Positions 45,626-54,134 of a DNA stretch of 64,000 bases are shown here, one piece after another. The notes under the pieces were generated by a model, which did not search any database, was not told the DNA's origin, and worked only from the letters and a program-made list of their open reading frames with translations. Made by a program: the position numbers and the translations under genes. Source of the DNA: a bacterium (GTDB lineage: Bacteria > Bacteroidota > Bacteroidia > Cytophagales > Cyclobacteriaceae); assembly GCA_024743255.1 (NCBI GenBank), contig JANSWY010000001.1, forward strand, positions 186,001-250,000, read 5' to 3'. Each line of letters starts with the position of its first letter. The first letter of the stretch is position 1.

Positions 45626-46654
45626 TTAAAGAAGCAATTTTTCAGCTTTATACAAGGTATTTTCCAATCCACGAATCTCAAATGTAATTTCAAGTGGTTC
45701 TTTGGACCAATCAACTTTTATTAAGCCATAGTTCCTTGCTCTAACATGATCACCAATGCGATGTTGGTTAACCTCCTCCCATGCTTCTCTCCATGTATGA
45801 GTCATTCCACTTGCAGTAAGTTCATATAACGGATAGTCAAGATCAGGAAGGTCAATTTTTGAAATCTCCGATATATGTCTGTCACCACTAAGTAATATGG
45901 TATTGCTAGGTTTAATTTCCTGGATCAAATCGAATAATCTGTTTCTCGCTTGCGGTAAGTTTGCCCATTTTTCAAAACCATGGTCTTCTGGAATAACTTG
46001 AATTCCATTACCGATAATATGAACAGCAGCATCACTATTTCTCAGTTCATTTTCTAACCAAGCCCATTGTTCTTCTCCAAGAATATCTCCTACTGGATTT
46101 GGCTCGTAACGCAGATCAGGGTTGGTGGCATCTTTAAGTGCGTCTCTAAAATATCTCGAATCCAATAGGATCAACTTTACTTTCTTGGAACCAGTACCCA
46201 TTTCATAAGAAGAATACGCACCTTCTCTATTCCAAATATCATCTTCAGATGGAACATCAAGAAACTCAAGTAACACATCCCTGCTTTCCTTTTTCATTAA
46301 AAACTCCTTGCCACCATCATTTAACCCATAATCGTGATCATCCCAGACGCCAATAACTTTAGTCCTTGATAAAAAATCAACATACTCAGGGTGAGTTTTG
46401 AGTGCGTTATACTTCCCTCTCAAAACTTCCATATCATCAGTATCACCGTAGATGATATCTCCCAACCATACAAATAAGTCTGGTGATTGTAATTCAATGT
46501 TGTCCCAAATGGATTGGTCTACTGACATTTTATTGCAAGAGCCTACGGCAATAACAGAAATGTCCTCAGAGCTTGATTCGATTGAACCCTGATTTTTGCA
46601 GGAGAAAAGGAAAAGGCAAACCGTAAGTAGTTTGCCTATATAACTAAATTTCAT
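45626..46654 (-). CDS. PhoD-like alkaline phosphatase lipoprotein
   Basis: A 342-residue lipoprotein (GKLLTVCLFLFSCKN; Cys about residue 19) of the alkaline phosphatase D family. Metal-site motifs are VGSCNKM, WLGDIIYGD, WDDHDYGLND and LLSGDRHISEI. The enzyme hydrolyses phosphodiesters or monoesters with Ca2+/Fe3+. The gene lies 18 bp downstream of gdhA on the same strand and may share its transcript. Confidence 0.9.
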   Translation of the reverse strand: MKFSYIGKLLTVCLFLFSCKNQGSIESSSEDISVIAVGSCNKMSVDQSIWDNIELQSPDLFVWLGDIIYGDTDDMEVLRGKYNALKTHPEYVDFLSRTKVIGVWDDHDYGLNDGGKEFLMKKESRDVLLEFLDVPSEDDIWNREGAYSSYEMGTGSKKVKLILLDSRYFRDALKDATNPDLRYEPNPVGDILGEEQWAWLENELRNSDAAVHIIGNGIQVIPEDHGFEKWANLPQARNRLFDLIQEIKPSNTILLSGDRHISEISKIDLPDLDYPLYELTASGMTHTWREAWEEVNQHRIGDHVRARNYGLIKVDWSKEPLEITFEIRGLENTLYKAEKLLL

Positions 46655-46672
46655 TTTTATTTCACAATGGAA

Positions 46673-48025
46673 TTAAACATGTCCTTGTGCTAACATGGCA
46701 TCTGCTACTTTCACAAAACCAGCAACGTTAGCACCTTTCACGTAATCTACATAATTCTCATCCACTCTGCCATATTTAACACAATTCTCATGAATATTTT
46801 TCATGATCATTTTAAGCCTGTAGTCTACCTCATCACTGGTCCAGGATAACCTTTGAGAGTTCTGGGACATTTCCAGACCTGAAGTTGCAACACCTCCGGC
46901 ATTTGACGCTTTGCCTGGAGCAAATAGAAGCTTATTATCCTGAATAATTGATAGCGCCTCAATGGTAGTTGGCATATTGGCCCCTTCAAAAATTCCTTTG
47001 CAATTATTTTTAACAAGAAATTCAGCGTCCTCTTTATCAATTTCATTCTGAGTAGCACATGGATAAGCTAAATCACATGGCACTGACCAAGGTCTTCCTT
47101 TTCTGAATGTTGCGCTTTTATATTTCTCGATATATTCACTTATTCTCGCTCTTTTCTCATTTTTAAGATGCTTTACATAAGCTAGCTTCTCAGTGTCAAT
47201 TCCATCCTTATCATAGATATAGCCACTTGAATCAGACAGAGTAACAACCTTAGCGCCTCTTTCAATAAGTTTCTCAGTAGTGTACTGAGCCACATTTCCA
47301 CTCCCAGAGACAACACAGATCTTGTCTTTTAATCCATCACCATTTAGCTCGAGCATTTCTTCACTAAAATAGACGGTACCATAACCGGTAGCCTCCGTTC
47401 TGATTCTACTTCCTCCATAATCAAGACCTTTACCAGTAATGACACCAGTAAATTCATCATTGATTCTTTTATACTGCCCAAATAGATACCCTACTTCTCT
47501 TGCACCAACTCCAATATCACCAGCTGGAACGTCTTTGTTTCCACCTATGTACTTACTCAACTCAATCATAAAACTTTGGCAAAACCTCATGATCTCTGCA
47601 TCAGATTTACCTTTAGGATCAAAGTTGGCTCCTCCTTTACCTCCGCCTAGAGGCAATGTGGTCAAACTGTTTTTGAATACTTGCTCAAATGCTAAGAACT
47701 TCAAAATACTGAGGTTCACACTAGGGTGAAACCTTAAACCTCCTTTATACGGTCCAAGAGATGAATTCATTTGAACTCTATAACCTCGATTGACTTTGAA
47801 ATTACCATTATCATCAACCCATGGCACCCTAAACATAACCACACGTTCAGGCTCACAAAGTCTTTCCAGAATGGATGCACTCTGGTACTTTTCATGTTCT
47901 GCAATAAAAGGAATGATTGTTTCGGCCACTTCAGTAACGGCCTGTAAAAACTCCGGTTCATTGGGATTCCTGGAATCGACAAGCTGTACGAATTCCTGGA
48001 TTTCCTTTTCGAAAATCTTACTCAT
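46673..48025 (-). CDS. gdhA: NADP-specific glutamate dehydrogenase
   Basis: The 450-residue enzyme converts 2-oxoglutarate and ammonia to glutamate. Family motifs are PLGGGKGGANFDPKGKSD (catalytic Lys region), VPAGDIGVGAREVGYLFGQY, the dinucleotide motif VVSGSGNVAQYT and GANMPTT. The size and the motifs match the hexameric E. coli GdhA type. The gene at 45626 is 18 bp downstream. Assignment is firm. Confidence 0.96.
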   Translation of the reverse strand: MSKIFEKEIQEFVQLVDSRNPNEPEFLQAVTEVAETIIPFIAEHEKYQSASILERLCEPERVVMFRVPWVDDNGNFKVNRGYRVQMNSSLGPYKGGLRFHPSVNLSILKFLAFEQVFKNSLTTLPLGGGKGGANFDPKGKSDAEIMRFCQSFMIELSKYIGGNKDVPAGDIGVGAREVGYLFGQYKRINDEFTGVITGKGLDYGGSRIRTEATGYGTVYFSEEMLELNGDGLKDKICVVSGSGNVAQYTTEKLIERGAKVVTLSDSSGYIYDKDGIDTEKLAYVKHLKNEKRARISEYIEKYKSATFRKGRPWSVPCDLAYPCATQNEIDKEDAEFLVKNNCKGIFEGANMPTTIEALSIIQDNKLLFAPGKASNAGGVATSGLEMSQNSQRLSWTSDEVDYRLKMIMKNIHENCVKYGRVDENYVDYVKGANVAGFVKVADAMLAQGHV

Positions 48026-48178
48026 TAAGGATGTTGTTTATTATACCGCAAGGTTAATCAGATTTTCAATTCAAACAGTCTGATCTTTAATAATTTAACA
48101 ATTTTCCAGTAAACAGTAAGTAATAGTTTCTTGTTTTCTTAGTAGCATAGAAAATTGAACCAGTAAACCACCAAAGTA

Positions 48179-48349
48179 ATGCAAGTAGATAATGAAATCA
48201 TGAGCAGCTTAAGCACGCTTGACATGAAGCAAAAGAATGATCTTCTGGCTTATGCTAGAAAGTTAACATTGAAGCAACAATCTGTTGATAGAAGAAGAAG
48301 AGAGGCACTGAAACAAATCAGAGAAGCAATAAGTAGCCAGAGAATTTAA
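48179..48349 (+). CDS. Small helical protein (56 aa)
   Basis: The frame ATG 48179 to TAA 48349 encodes a charged 56-residue protein, MQVDNEIMSSLSTLDMKQKN followed by DLLAYARKLT and an Arg/Lys-rich end (DRRRREALKQIREAISS). The whole is amphipathic helix, typical of small regulators or leader-like proteins. It stops exactly at the base before the stop of the convergent channel gene. No family is recognised. Confidence 0.58.
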   Translation: MQVDNEIMSSLSTLDMKQKNDLLAYARKLTLKQQSVDRRRREALKQIREAISSQRI

Positions 48350-50251
48350 TTAATCCTCTGACAGTACGATTACAGCATCTTCTGGTGTAAGCTTGAACTT
48401 ACTGGATTTCTTAGGGTTCACATACACCCCGTATCCCTTATCGGCTATTTTTGCCTGAGACATTACTCTGTATCCGATTGCAACCTCATTTTTCTGAGCA
48501 GCTGATTCTAAAATAGTGTAGAAATTGATTTCAACTCCCGGCTGAACATACTCAGATGCAGGTTTGATATAAATCTCTGATGCATCAGCATCAAATAGAT
48601 CTTCAAATACCCTCATCAGGTATTTATTTTCAGATACCTGGCTCATTAATAGACTTACAAGTTTATCACTTACAATAAAGTCATTTGCACTGGTGATGTC
48701 CGCAAGTTGTCTGTTTCTTATATCTAACATCTCACTTACCATGTTAAACTTAACACCGCTTTTCTCTGAGATATTTCTTATATGAAGTAGTGTAATTAAA
48801 GTTTGAGCATCCGCTTCCTGAATTGGGAAGTAATTCTGGTAACAAAGAAGAATCACATATTGATACTCCTCCAATTTCATCTCCTCAATTGTTTCTCTAT
48901 CGGTAGTATCGCAGATTTCGAATTTTAATTCAATATTGACAAGGTCTTCCTGTAGTTTGTTGATTGCTTTAAGAGCATCACCAAATTTAGTCTTAACCCG
49001 TACAATAGAACCTTCAGCAACATAGTAATCCAACTCTTCAATGATATGCTTAGCTCTGTCATTCCATCCAATAATCAGGATATTCTCCTTCAGGCCTTCT
49101 TCTCTTTCAGTAAGAACAAGTGCTTTTTCATTGATTTTGAAATCTTTAATTTTACTAGGGATCAAAGTATCATCATCCTCAGTAACACCAATTACTTTAT
49201 CGCCAGGTCTCAAAACTGTATCCATAGGAGGATTTACCTCCACATGACCATCAGCATATTGAAGTCCCATGATTGCTGATTCCTCATAAGCAAATAGCAC
49301 TTCACGGAATGTCTTTCCAATTACTGATTTCTCTTCGGTGAAATAAATTTCATCACCATCAAAGTCCATCAGTTCCTGATATACCACACTCAAACCATTT
49401 TGTCTACTGGTTTGTACCATGATTCTGGAAATAATTTCATCTGAAAGAATCAACTCAACCTCGTCACCACCAACCATTTTGGCCACTTCCAGGTTTTTCT
49501 TATCCTCCATTTCCGCAGTAATGTGGTAAGGTTCTTTTCTTCTGTCAGGGTGAGTTACAATCGCAACGATTGTTTTTATGATTTGTGAATCAGAATTTTC
49601 ATTGTCTTTATCCAGGATAATAATTGACTTAGTATCAAACGGGTTTGCTATGTAAAGATCCTGAACATCAATAGGATTTCCTGTTCTACAAATCACACGT
49701 GTATTTCCAGTATTACCCACTTTATCCCTGATCTCATCCTCCATTAATACTTTATCCTTATCAGCAAGAATTACAATGGATCCATCTTTCTGGTTTTCAT
49801 TAGCGATACAAACCTCAGAGATGATAGTAAAAATCTTTGAAGACCATCCTAATATCAAAACGTGATCTTTCTCAATAACAAATGACCTACCCTTCCTTAA
49901 ATCTTCCAGTTTCTTTAAGATACCGTTTGAGATCAAACCAATTAGTGTAGATAGCACAACAACCCCTACGAGCGTTACCACAATCATAAAGAGCTGAAAC
50001 GACAATGTTTCGTCACTATCACCCAAAGTACCTGGATCCAGCATGTGTGTTAGGTTTTCCCACAATGCATGCCAAAGGTTGAAGTTATCATCATGTTCCG
50101 GGTGAACCCCTGCGAGCAGTAATAGAACTGAAAAAATTACAATTACTAAAAATGCACCGAGGGCAAGCCAAGCAATCAGGGTCCCTGTTCCTTTAGAGAT
50201 GAGGTTGTCGAATGTATATTTTAATCTAACCTTAAAAGGTACGTCTTTCAT
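48350..50251 (-). CDS. CASTOR/POLLUX-like ion channel with RCK-type domains
   Basis: The 633-residue protein has a pore-like N-terminal membrane region (about 20-110; LIAWLALGAFLVIVIFSVLL, a loop HALWENLTHMLDPGTLGDSD and the helix FQLFMIVVTLVGVVVLSTLI). Two NAD-binding-like (RCK/TrkA-N) domains follow; VLILGWSSKIFTIISEV and ILIIGWNDRAKHIIEEL are the nucleotide loops. This is the bacterial form of the plant CASTOR/POLLUX calcium-gated channels. It is divergent from the TAXI-type lipoprotein gene 235 bp away. Confidence 0.9.
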   Translation of the reverse strand: MKDVPFKVRLKYTFDNLISKGTGTLIAWLALGAFLVIVIFSVLLLLAGVHPEHDDNFNLWHALWENLTHMLDPGTLGDSDETLSFQLFMIVVTLVGVVVLSTLIGLISNGILKKLEDLRKGRSFVIEKDHVLILGWSSKIFTIISEVCIANENQKDGSIVILADKDKVLMEDEIRDKVGNTGNTRVICRTGNPIDVQDLYIANPFDTKSIIILDKDNENSDSQIIKTIVAIVTHPDRRKEPYHITAEMEDKKNLEVAKMVGGDEVELILSDEIISRIMVQTSRQNGLSVVYQELMDFDGDEIYFTEEKSVIGKTFREVLFAYEESAIMGLQYADGHVEVNPPMDTVLRPGDKVIGVTEDDDTLIPSKIKDFKINEKALVLTEREEGLKENILIIGWNDRAKHIIEELDYYVAEGSIVRVKTKFGDALKAINKLQEDLVNIELKFEICDTTDRETIEEMKLEEYQYVILLCYQNYFPIQEADAQTLITLLHIRNISEKSGVKFNMVSEMLDIRNRQLADITSANDFIVSDKLVSLLMSQVSENKYLMRVFEDLFDADASEIYIKPASEYVQPGVEINFYTILESAAQKNEVAIGYRVMSQAKIADKGYGVYVNPKKSSKFKLTPEDAVIVLSED

Positions 50252-50486
50252 TTGATCTAGATATTGAGTTTATCGGTGGTCCCTGTCCGGATTTAACGCG
50301 TAAAGTTATAACTACGTGTCCAATTGACCATGGGAATTTAGTTAAAGATTGTAATATTTATAGGCACAAAACAGAACAAGACTCAAACATTTTTTGTCTT
50401 CAGACGATTGTCTTAGAGTAGACAATTGGTTAAAAGACAGGAAATTACTGAATCTATTCATCCCAAATCAACGAATATTGGTGGAC

Positions 50487-51758
50487 ATGAGAAAGTTAAG
50501 AACCAGCATATTTTCTATTATTATTCTGATACTGATCAGTGCCTGTAGTAATGAAAAACCTACTTACAAGCTGATCCACAGTGAGAATGAGCCAGAAAAT
50601 ACAATCACAAGAATCATCAAAAGAGTCTTAGAGGAAAACCTTGATGTCAATATTGAGTTGGTGAATGGAGTTGGGAGTATTTCAAATCTTGACAGTTTGT
50701 CAGCAGGTACAGCAGATATAACAATAGTTGAAAATAATATGCCTTTTCGGGAAGATATCAGATCAATTTTCCCAATATATGAGCAAGTACTTCACATCTT
50801 TTACAGAAGCGATGTAGAGATTAACTCTTTTAAAGATCTCGTTTATGGTAAAAAAGTCTATATAGGAACCGAGGGTTCGTCTACTCATAGGTTTATGACC
50901 GATATGTTCGAATACTTCAGGTTAGATAAATCACAGTATGAAATCACCTCCAACATTTTTGATAATGATGTTATTTGTGGGTTTACGGATATCATAAGTG
51001 ACATTAGTTACATTCAATCAATTGAAGCTGAAGGATATCGACTATATAGTTTTGACGCTATAGAAAACTATGGAAAAGGTTCAATTGCCGAAGGAATTGG
51101 GTTGAAGTACCCTCAGTTAAAACCATTTATAATTCCTCATGGTACATACGGAAATATGACAGAAGAGCCAATATTGACAATTGCTACTGATGCGATTTTG
51201 ATTGTTAGAGCTGAGTTGTATGATGAACTGGTATACGACATTTCCAAAACCATTTTCAGGGACAAGCAAGAACTAAATGAAATCAGCCCATTGGTTTACA
51301 GTACAATGGATGAAAATTTTGATCGTGGTAAAGTCAATTACCCACTACACAATGGGTCAAGAATATTCCTGGATAGAGATGAGCCTTCATTTTTAGAAAG
51401 ATATGCAGAACTAGGTGGTGTACTCTTCTCAATTATTCTTGCGCTAATATCCGGGATAGTTTCATTATCCAGATGGCAGACTCAGAAGAAGAAAGATCGA
51501 GTGGATGTATTCTACAAAGACCTGATCGAGATTAAGAATAGTATTCCAAGACTTGGAACCGTTGGTGAAGGATTGCAGGGAATCAAAAATATTCAGCTTG
51601 CTCAAAATAAGGCTTTTGAGATGCTAATAGATGAAAAACTTGAAGCGAATGAAAGTTTCCGTATTTATATGGAGCTTTCAAAAGAAACTATCAATGAGCT
51701 GAAGGTGAAAATCAAAAGACTTAAATTAAGGGAAGAAAAAATGCCACTCAATTCATAA
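50487..51758 (+). CDS. TAXI-type solute-binding lipoprotein with a C-terminal membrane helix
   Basis: From the ATG at 50487 the 423-residue protein has a lipoprotein signal (IFSIIILILISAC). The TAXI/NMT1-like domain follows (about 25-320; VNGVGSISNLDSLSAGTADI, KKVYIGTEGSSTHRF). Then come a membrane helix (about 330-352; GGVLFSIILALISGIVSLS) and a helical cytosolic tail (about 355-423). TAXI proteins normally deliver solutes to TRAP permeases; no TRAP permease genes are nearby, and the extra membrane helix suggests a tethered sensor or channel partner. A frame extends upstream to 50394 but the signal fits better at 50487. Confidence 0.8.
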   Translation: MRKLRTSIFSIIILILISACSNEKPTYKLIHSENEPENTITRIIKRVLEENLDVNIELVNGVGSISNLDSLSAGTADITIVENNMPFREDIRSIFPIYEQVLHIFYRSDVEINSFKDLVYGKKVYIGTEGSSTHRFMTDMFEYFRLDKSQYEITSNIFDNDVICGFTDIISDISYIQSIEAEGYRLYSFDAIENYGKGSIAEGIGLKYPQLKPFIIPHGTYGNMTEEPILTIATDAILIVRAELYDELVYDISKTIFRDKQELNEISPLVYSTMDENFDRGKVNYPLHNGSRIFLDRDEPSFLERYAELGGVLFSIILALISGIVSLSRWQTQKKKDRVDVFYKDLIEIKNSIPRLGTVGEGLQGIKNIQLAQNKAFEMLIDEKLEANESFRIYMELSKETINELKVKIKRLKLREEKMPLNS

Positions 51759-51768
51759 GTGGCATTTT
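51737..51768. terminator. Terminator overlapping the stop codon of the TAXI gene
   Basis: AAAATGCCACT (51737-51747) pairs with AGTGGCATTTT (51758-51768), an 11-bp perfect stem with a 10-base loop. The gene's stop codon (51756-51758) is in the loop/right arm. It also serves the convergent M61 gene. Confidence 0.87.
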
Positions 51769-51779
51769 GCATTTCTTTC

Positions 51780-53609
51780 TTAATTGACCTCCAGCCAGGC
51801 CTTTCTCAACTTAAGCTGTAGTTCGGTAGCATCCGGATCAAACTCCAGCACATCGTTTCTTGAAGATTGTACTGTTTGTGCCTTTGCCTTTAGCTTAACT
51901 TGTTTAAGCTTGCCTTTCACTTCTCTCCCGACAATTACAGTTACTTTATCTCCTGCCTCGGTATTCTCTGTGTATTCTGTTAAAATTTTTCTGGCATCCT
52001 CCAAAATGACTGGGGTACCTTGTAATTCCAATAAAATATCACCTTCCTTATAACCCATAGCATCACCAAAAGCATTCATTTCTCTGATATCACTTATGAT
52101 AAGTTGAGAGTTGTCATTCACAGCTATTCCTACATTTCCAAAGGTAATGGTCTCCATAGCTAACTCTTCAGCGAATACAACTCCTACCTTTGCCAATAAT
52201 TCTTCAAATGGTAGTCTTTTGCTTCCACCAACATAGGTTCTTAAAAATTCACCAACTTCAGGATATGTTAGCTCCGTAATTTTATCAAATAACTCATTAT
52301 CCTTAAAAGCTTTATTCTTTCCGTATTCCTTAGAAAGGTCCTGCATCAATTGTTGAATATTGTATTCTCCATCTGAAGAAATCAATAATTGCAGATCCAG
52401 GCACATTCCAATAAGTGCTCCTTTTTCGTATACATTAGGATATTGGTTCTCATATTTATCAAGAACTTCTGCACTCATCTCTGTAAATGCCAGGTCCCGG
52501 TCATATCTTTTTGAGCTCAGCATCTTTTGTCTCATGTTATCAAGAAAAGCTTGTTGGGAAATAAGATCATACTTTACTTGTACATGGTTTGCTGAATATT
52601 CTGTCACACCTTCATATAACCATAGGTGCTCAGACATTTCCGGTTCGATGAAATTAAAATTCTCAATTTGCTCTGCATGAATATTTAAAGGAGTTACAAT
52701 ATGAAAGAATTCGTGAGCAGAAACATCTCTTATCGTTTGCCCTAATAATGAAGCATTCGCCTCAGGTAAAAAGTATAATGAAGAATACGAATGTTCTAAG
52801 GCTCCATATGCACCACTATTACTTGGTGAATCGAATAAATAAATCAAAAACGCATACTTCTGAATTGGTAACTCTCCACCAAGGTATTCTTTTTGGGCGA
52901 TAAGAATTTCTTTAACCTCATTCATTACTGCCTCAGATGTAAGTGCACCATTTGGGCTAAATACAGAAACCAGAATTTCAGCTCCACCTATTGTAAGCAC
53001 CGTAGTATCCGGAACTGAGTACATAATTGGAGCATCCGCAAGATTGAAATAATTGGTTTCAGTAAACCTATCTGTCTCCTCATCTATCTTTTCCGGGATC
53101 ATCGAAGTAGCTCCATATAATTTAGGATCATGTTTTACTTCTACTTCATATTTTAATTTGTCATAACCTTCCAGGTAACCAATAAAGCCAAAAGTGTTTA
53201 GAACATAAACATCTCTTTCCTGTTCAATATTTGTTCCTCCCGGTTCAAAAATTTTATTTGGAAGCGAACTATCAAATGTATCATCTACTTTATAGGTAAT
53301 TTTATTGAGGGCTGTAGCATTACCAATTAACCATCTATTATCTGTAAGACTTTTAACTTCCAATTCATTTCCATCAGCATCAAAAGCCTTGAATTCACTT
53401 ACAAATCTTCCAAAATCCGAAATAGAATATGTGCCTGGAACAATCTTAGGCATATGATATTCAACAGAATCTTCAGAAACAGCAGGAGTGATAATCTCAA
53501 CAGGTACCTGATCTTCGCTAGTTAGTTTAAGGTCGATCAAAACTTTGTATTGGGAATAGGAATGACCTCCAAGAATAATGAATAAGGTCAAAGCAATTAA
53601 TGTGCGCAT
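51780..53609 (-). CDS. M61 family metallopeptidase with PDZ domain
   Basis: The 609-residue protein (ATG 53609) has a signal peptide (RTLIALTLFIILGGHSYSQ). An N-terminal beta domain, a zinc-protease domain with HEFFH (His299, Glu300, His303) followed by LYEGVTEYSA (third ligand Glu), and a PDZ-like domain (about 490-580; GNVGIAVNDNSQLIISDIRE, GYKEGDILLELQGTPV) follow. Glycyl aminopeptidases of this family are periplasmic. An upstream frame to 53633 exists, but 53609 gives the better signal. Confidence 0.9.
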   Translation of the reverse strand: MRTLIALTLFIILGGHSYSQYKVLIDLKLTSEDQVPVEIITPAVSEDSVEYHMPKIVPGTYSISDFGRFVSEFKAFDADGNELEVKSLTDNRWLIGNATALNKITYKVDDTFDSSLPNKIFEPGGTNIEQERDVYVLNTFGFIGYLEGYDKLKYEVEVKHDPKLYGATSMIPEKIDEETDRFTETNYFNLADAPIMYSVPDTTVLTIGGAEILVSVFSPNGALTSEAVMNEVKEILIAQKEYLGGELPIQKYAFLIYLFDSPSNSGAYGALEHSYSSLYFLPEANASLLGQTIRDVSAHEFFHIVTPLNIHAEQIENFNFIEPEMSEHLWLYEGVTEYSANHVQVKYDLISQQAFLDNMRQKMLSSKRYDRDLAFTEMSAEVLDKYENQYPNVYEKGALIGMCLDLQLLISSDGEYNIQQLMQDLSKEYGKNKAFKDNELFDKITELTYPEVGEFLRTYVGGSKRLPFEELLAKVGVVFAEELAMETITFGNVGIAVNDNSQLIISDIREMNAFGDAMGYKEGDILLELQGTPVILEDARKILTEYTENTEAGDKVTVIVGREVKGKLKQVKLKAKAQTVQSSRNDVLEFDPDATELQLKLRKAWLEVN

Positions 53610-53798
53610 ATCGAGTATTTTAATTTTCAACAAAAATATCAGATAAGTCCGTGAATTTGAGAGGGTTTTTTATAAACGGCACTTTTGGCATCACAATTGC
53701 AAGTCCATGATGGTAAAAAACTTTTTTCACCACCTTTTAATCCTTTTTACAATAAGGTGTGTCTAAAGAAAGCTACCAAGTAACCAATTAGGACAAAC

Positions 53799-53951
53799 AT
53801 GACAACATCAAAGAAAAAACGAACAATACTGAGTATCATACTACGGTTCACTATGTTCACGTTGCTACTGATTTCAGTATATAATTTCCCATCAGAGCCT
53901 TTTAAGCAACTCGATACAATCCCGATAGCTCTATATAATCTGATTTTCTAG
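53799..53951 (+). CDS. Small membrane protein (50 aa)
   Basis: ATG 53799 to TAG 53951 encodes a 50-residue protein with a basic N-terminus (TTSKKKRT) and a hydrophobic stretch IILRFTMFTLLLISVYNF, then a short polar end. It is the first thing after the 3'-most part of the M61 upstream region and precedes the amidase-like gene by 183 bp. It may be the first gene of the lysis-type region, but this is uncertain. Confidence 0.5.
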   Translation: MTTSKKKRTILSIILRFTMFTLLLISVYNFPSEPFKQLDTIPIALYNLIF

Positions 53952-53964
53952 TAAAATCACGATT

Positions 53965-54004
53965 AGTGAATTTCACTCAAATATATAGTGTAAATCCACT
54001 ATAT
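53965..54004 (+). repeat. Two adjacent inverted repeats upstream of the pseudo-amidase gene
   Basis: AGTGA-ATT-TCACT (53965-53977) is followed by ATATAGTG-TAAATC-CACTATAT (53983-54004), a perfect 8-bp stem. The two share the AGTG/CACT core, so they may be operators for one regulator or RNA hairpins. They lie between the small ORF and the gene starting at 54135. Confidence 0.45.
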
Positions 54005-54134
54005 CAGGATCAATCTTAAAAGTATAACTTGTTGAATATCTGTACTTTGTGATTTTTAAGGTCTTGTAATAGTGTTTTTTGCCAAATATTTTTTTTGGTA
54101 GGCTCCCTAACTTAGCAATACAAACGGAGTAAGA

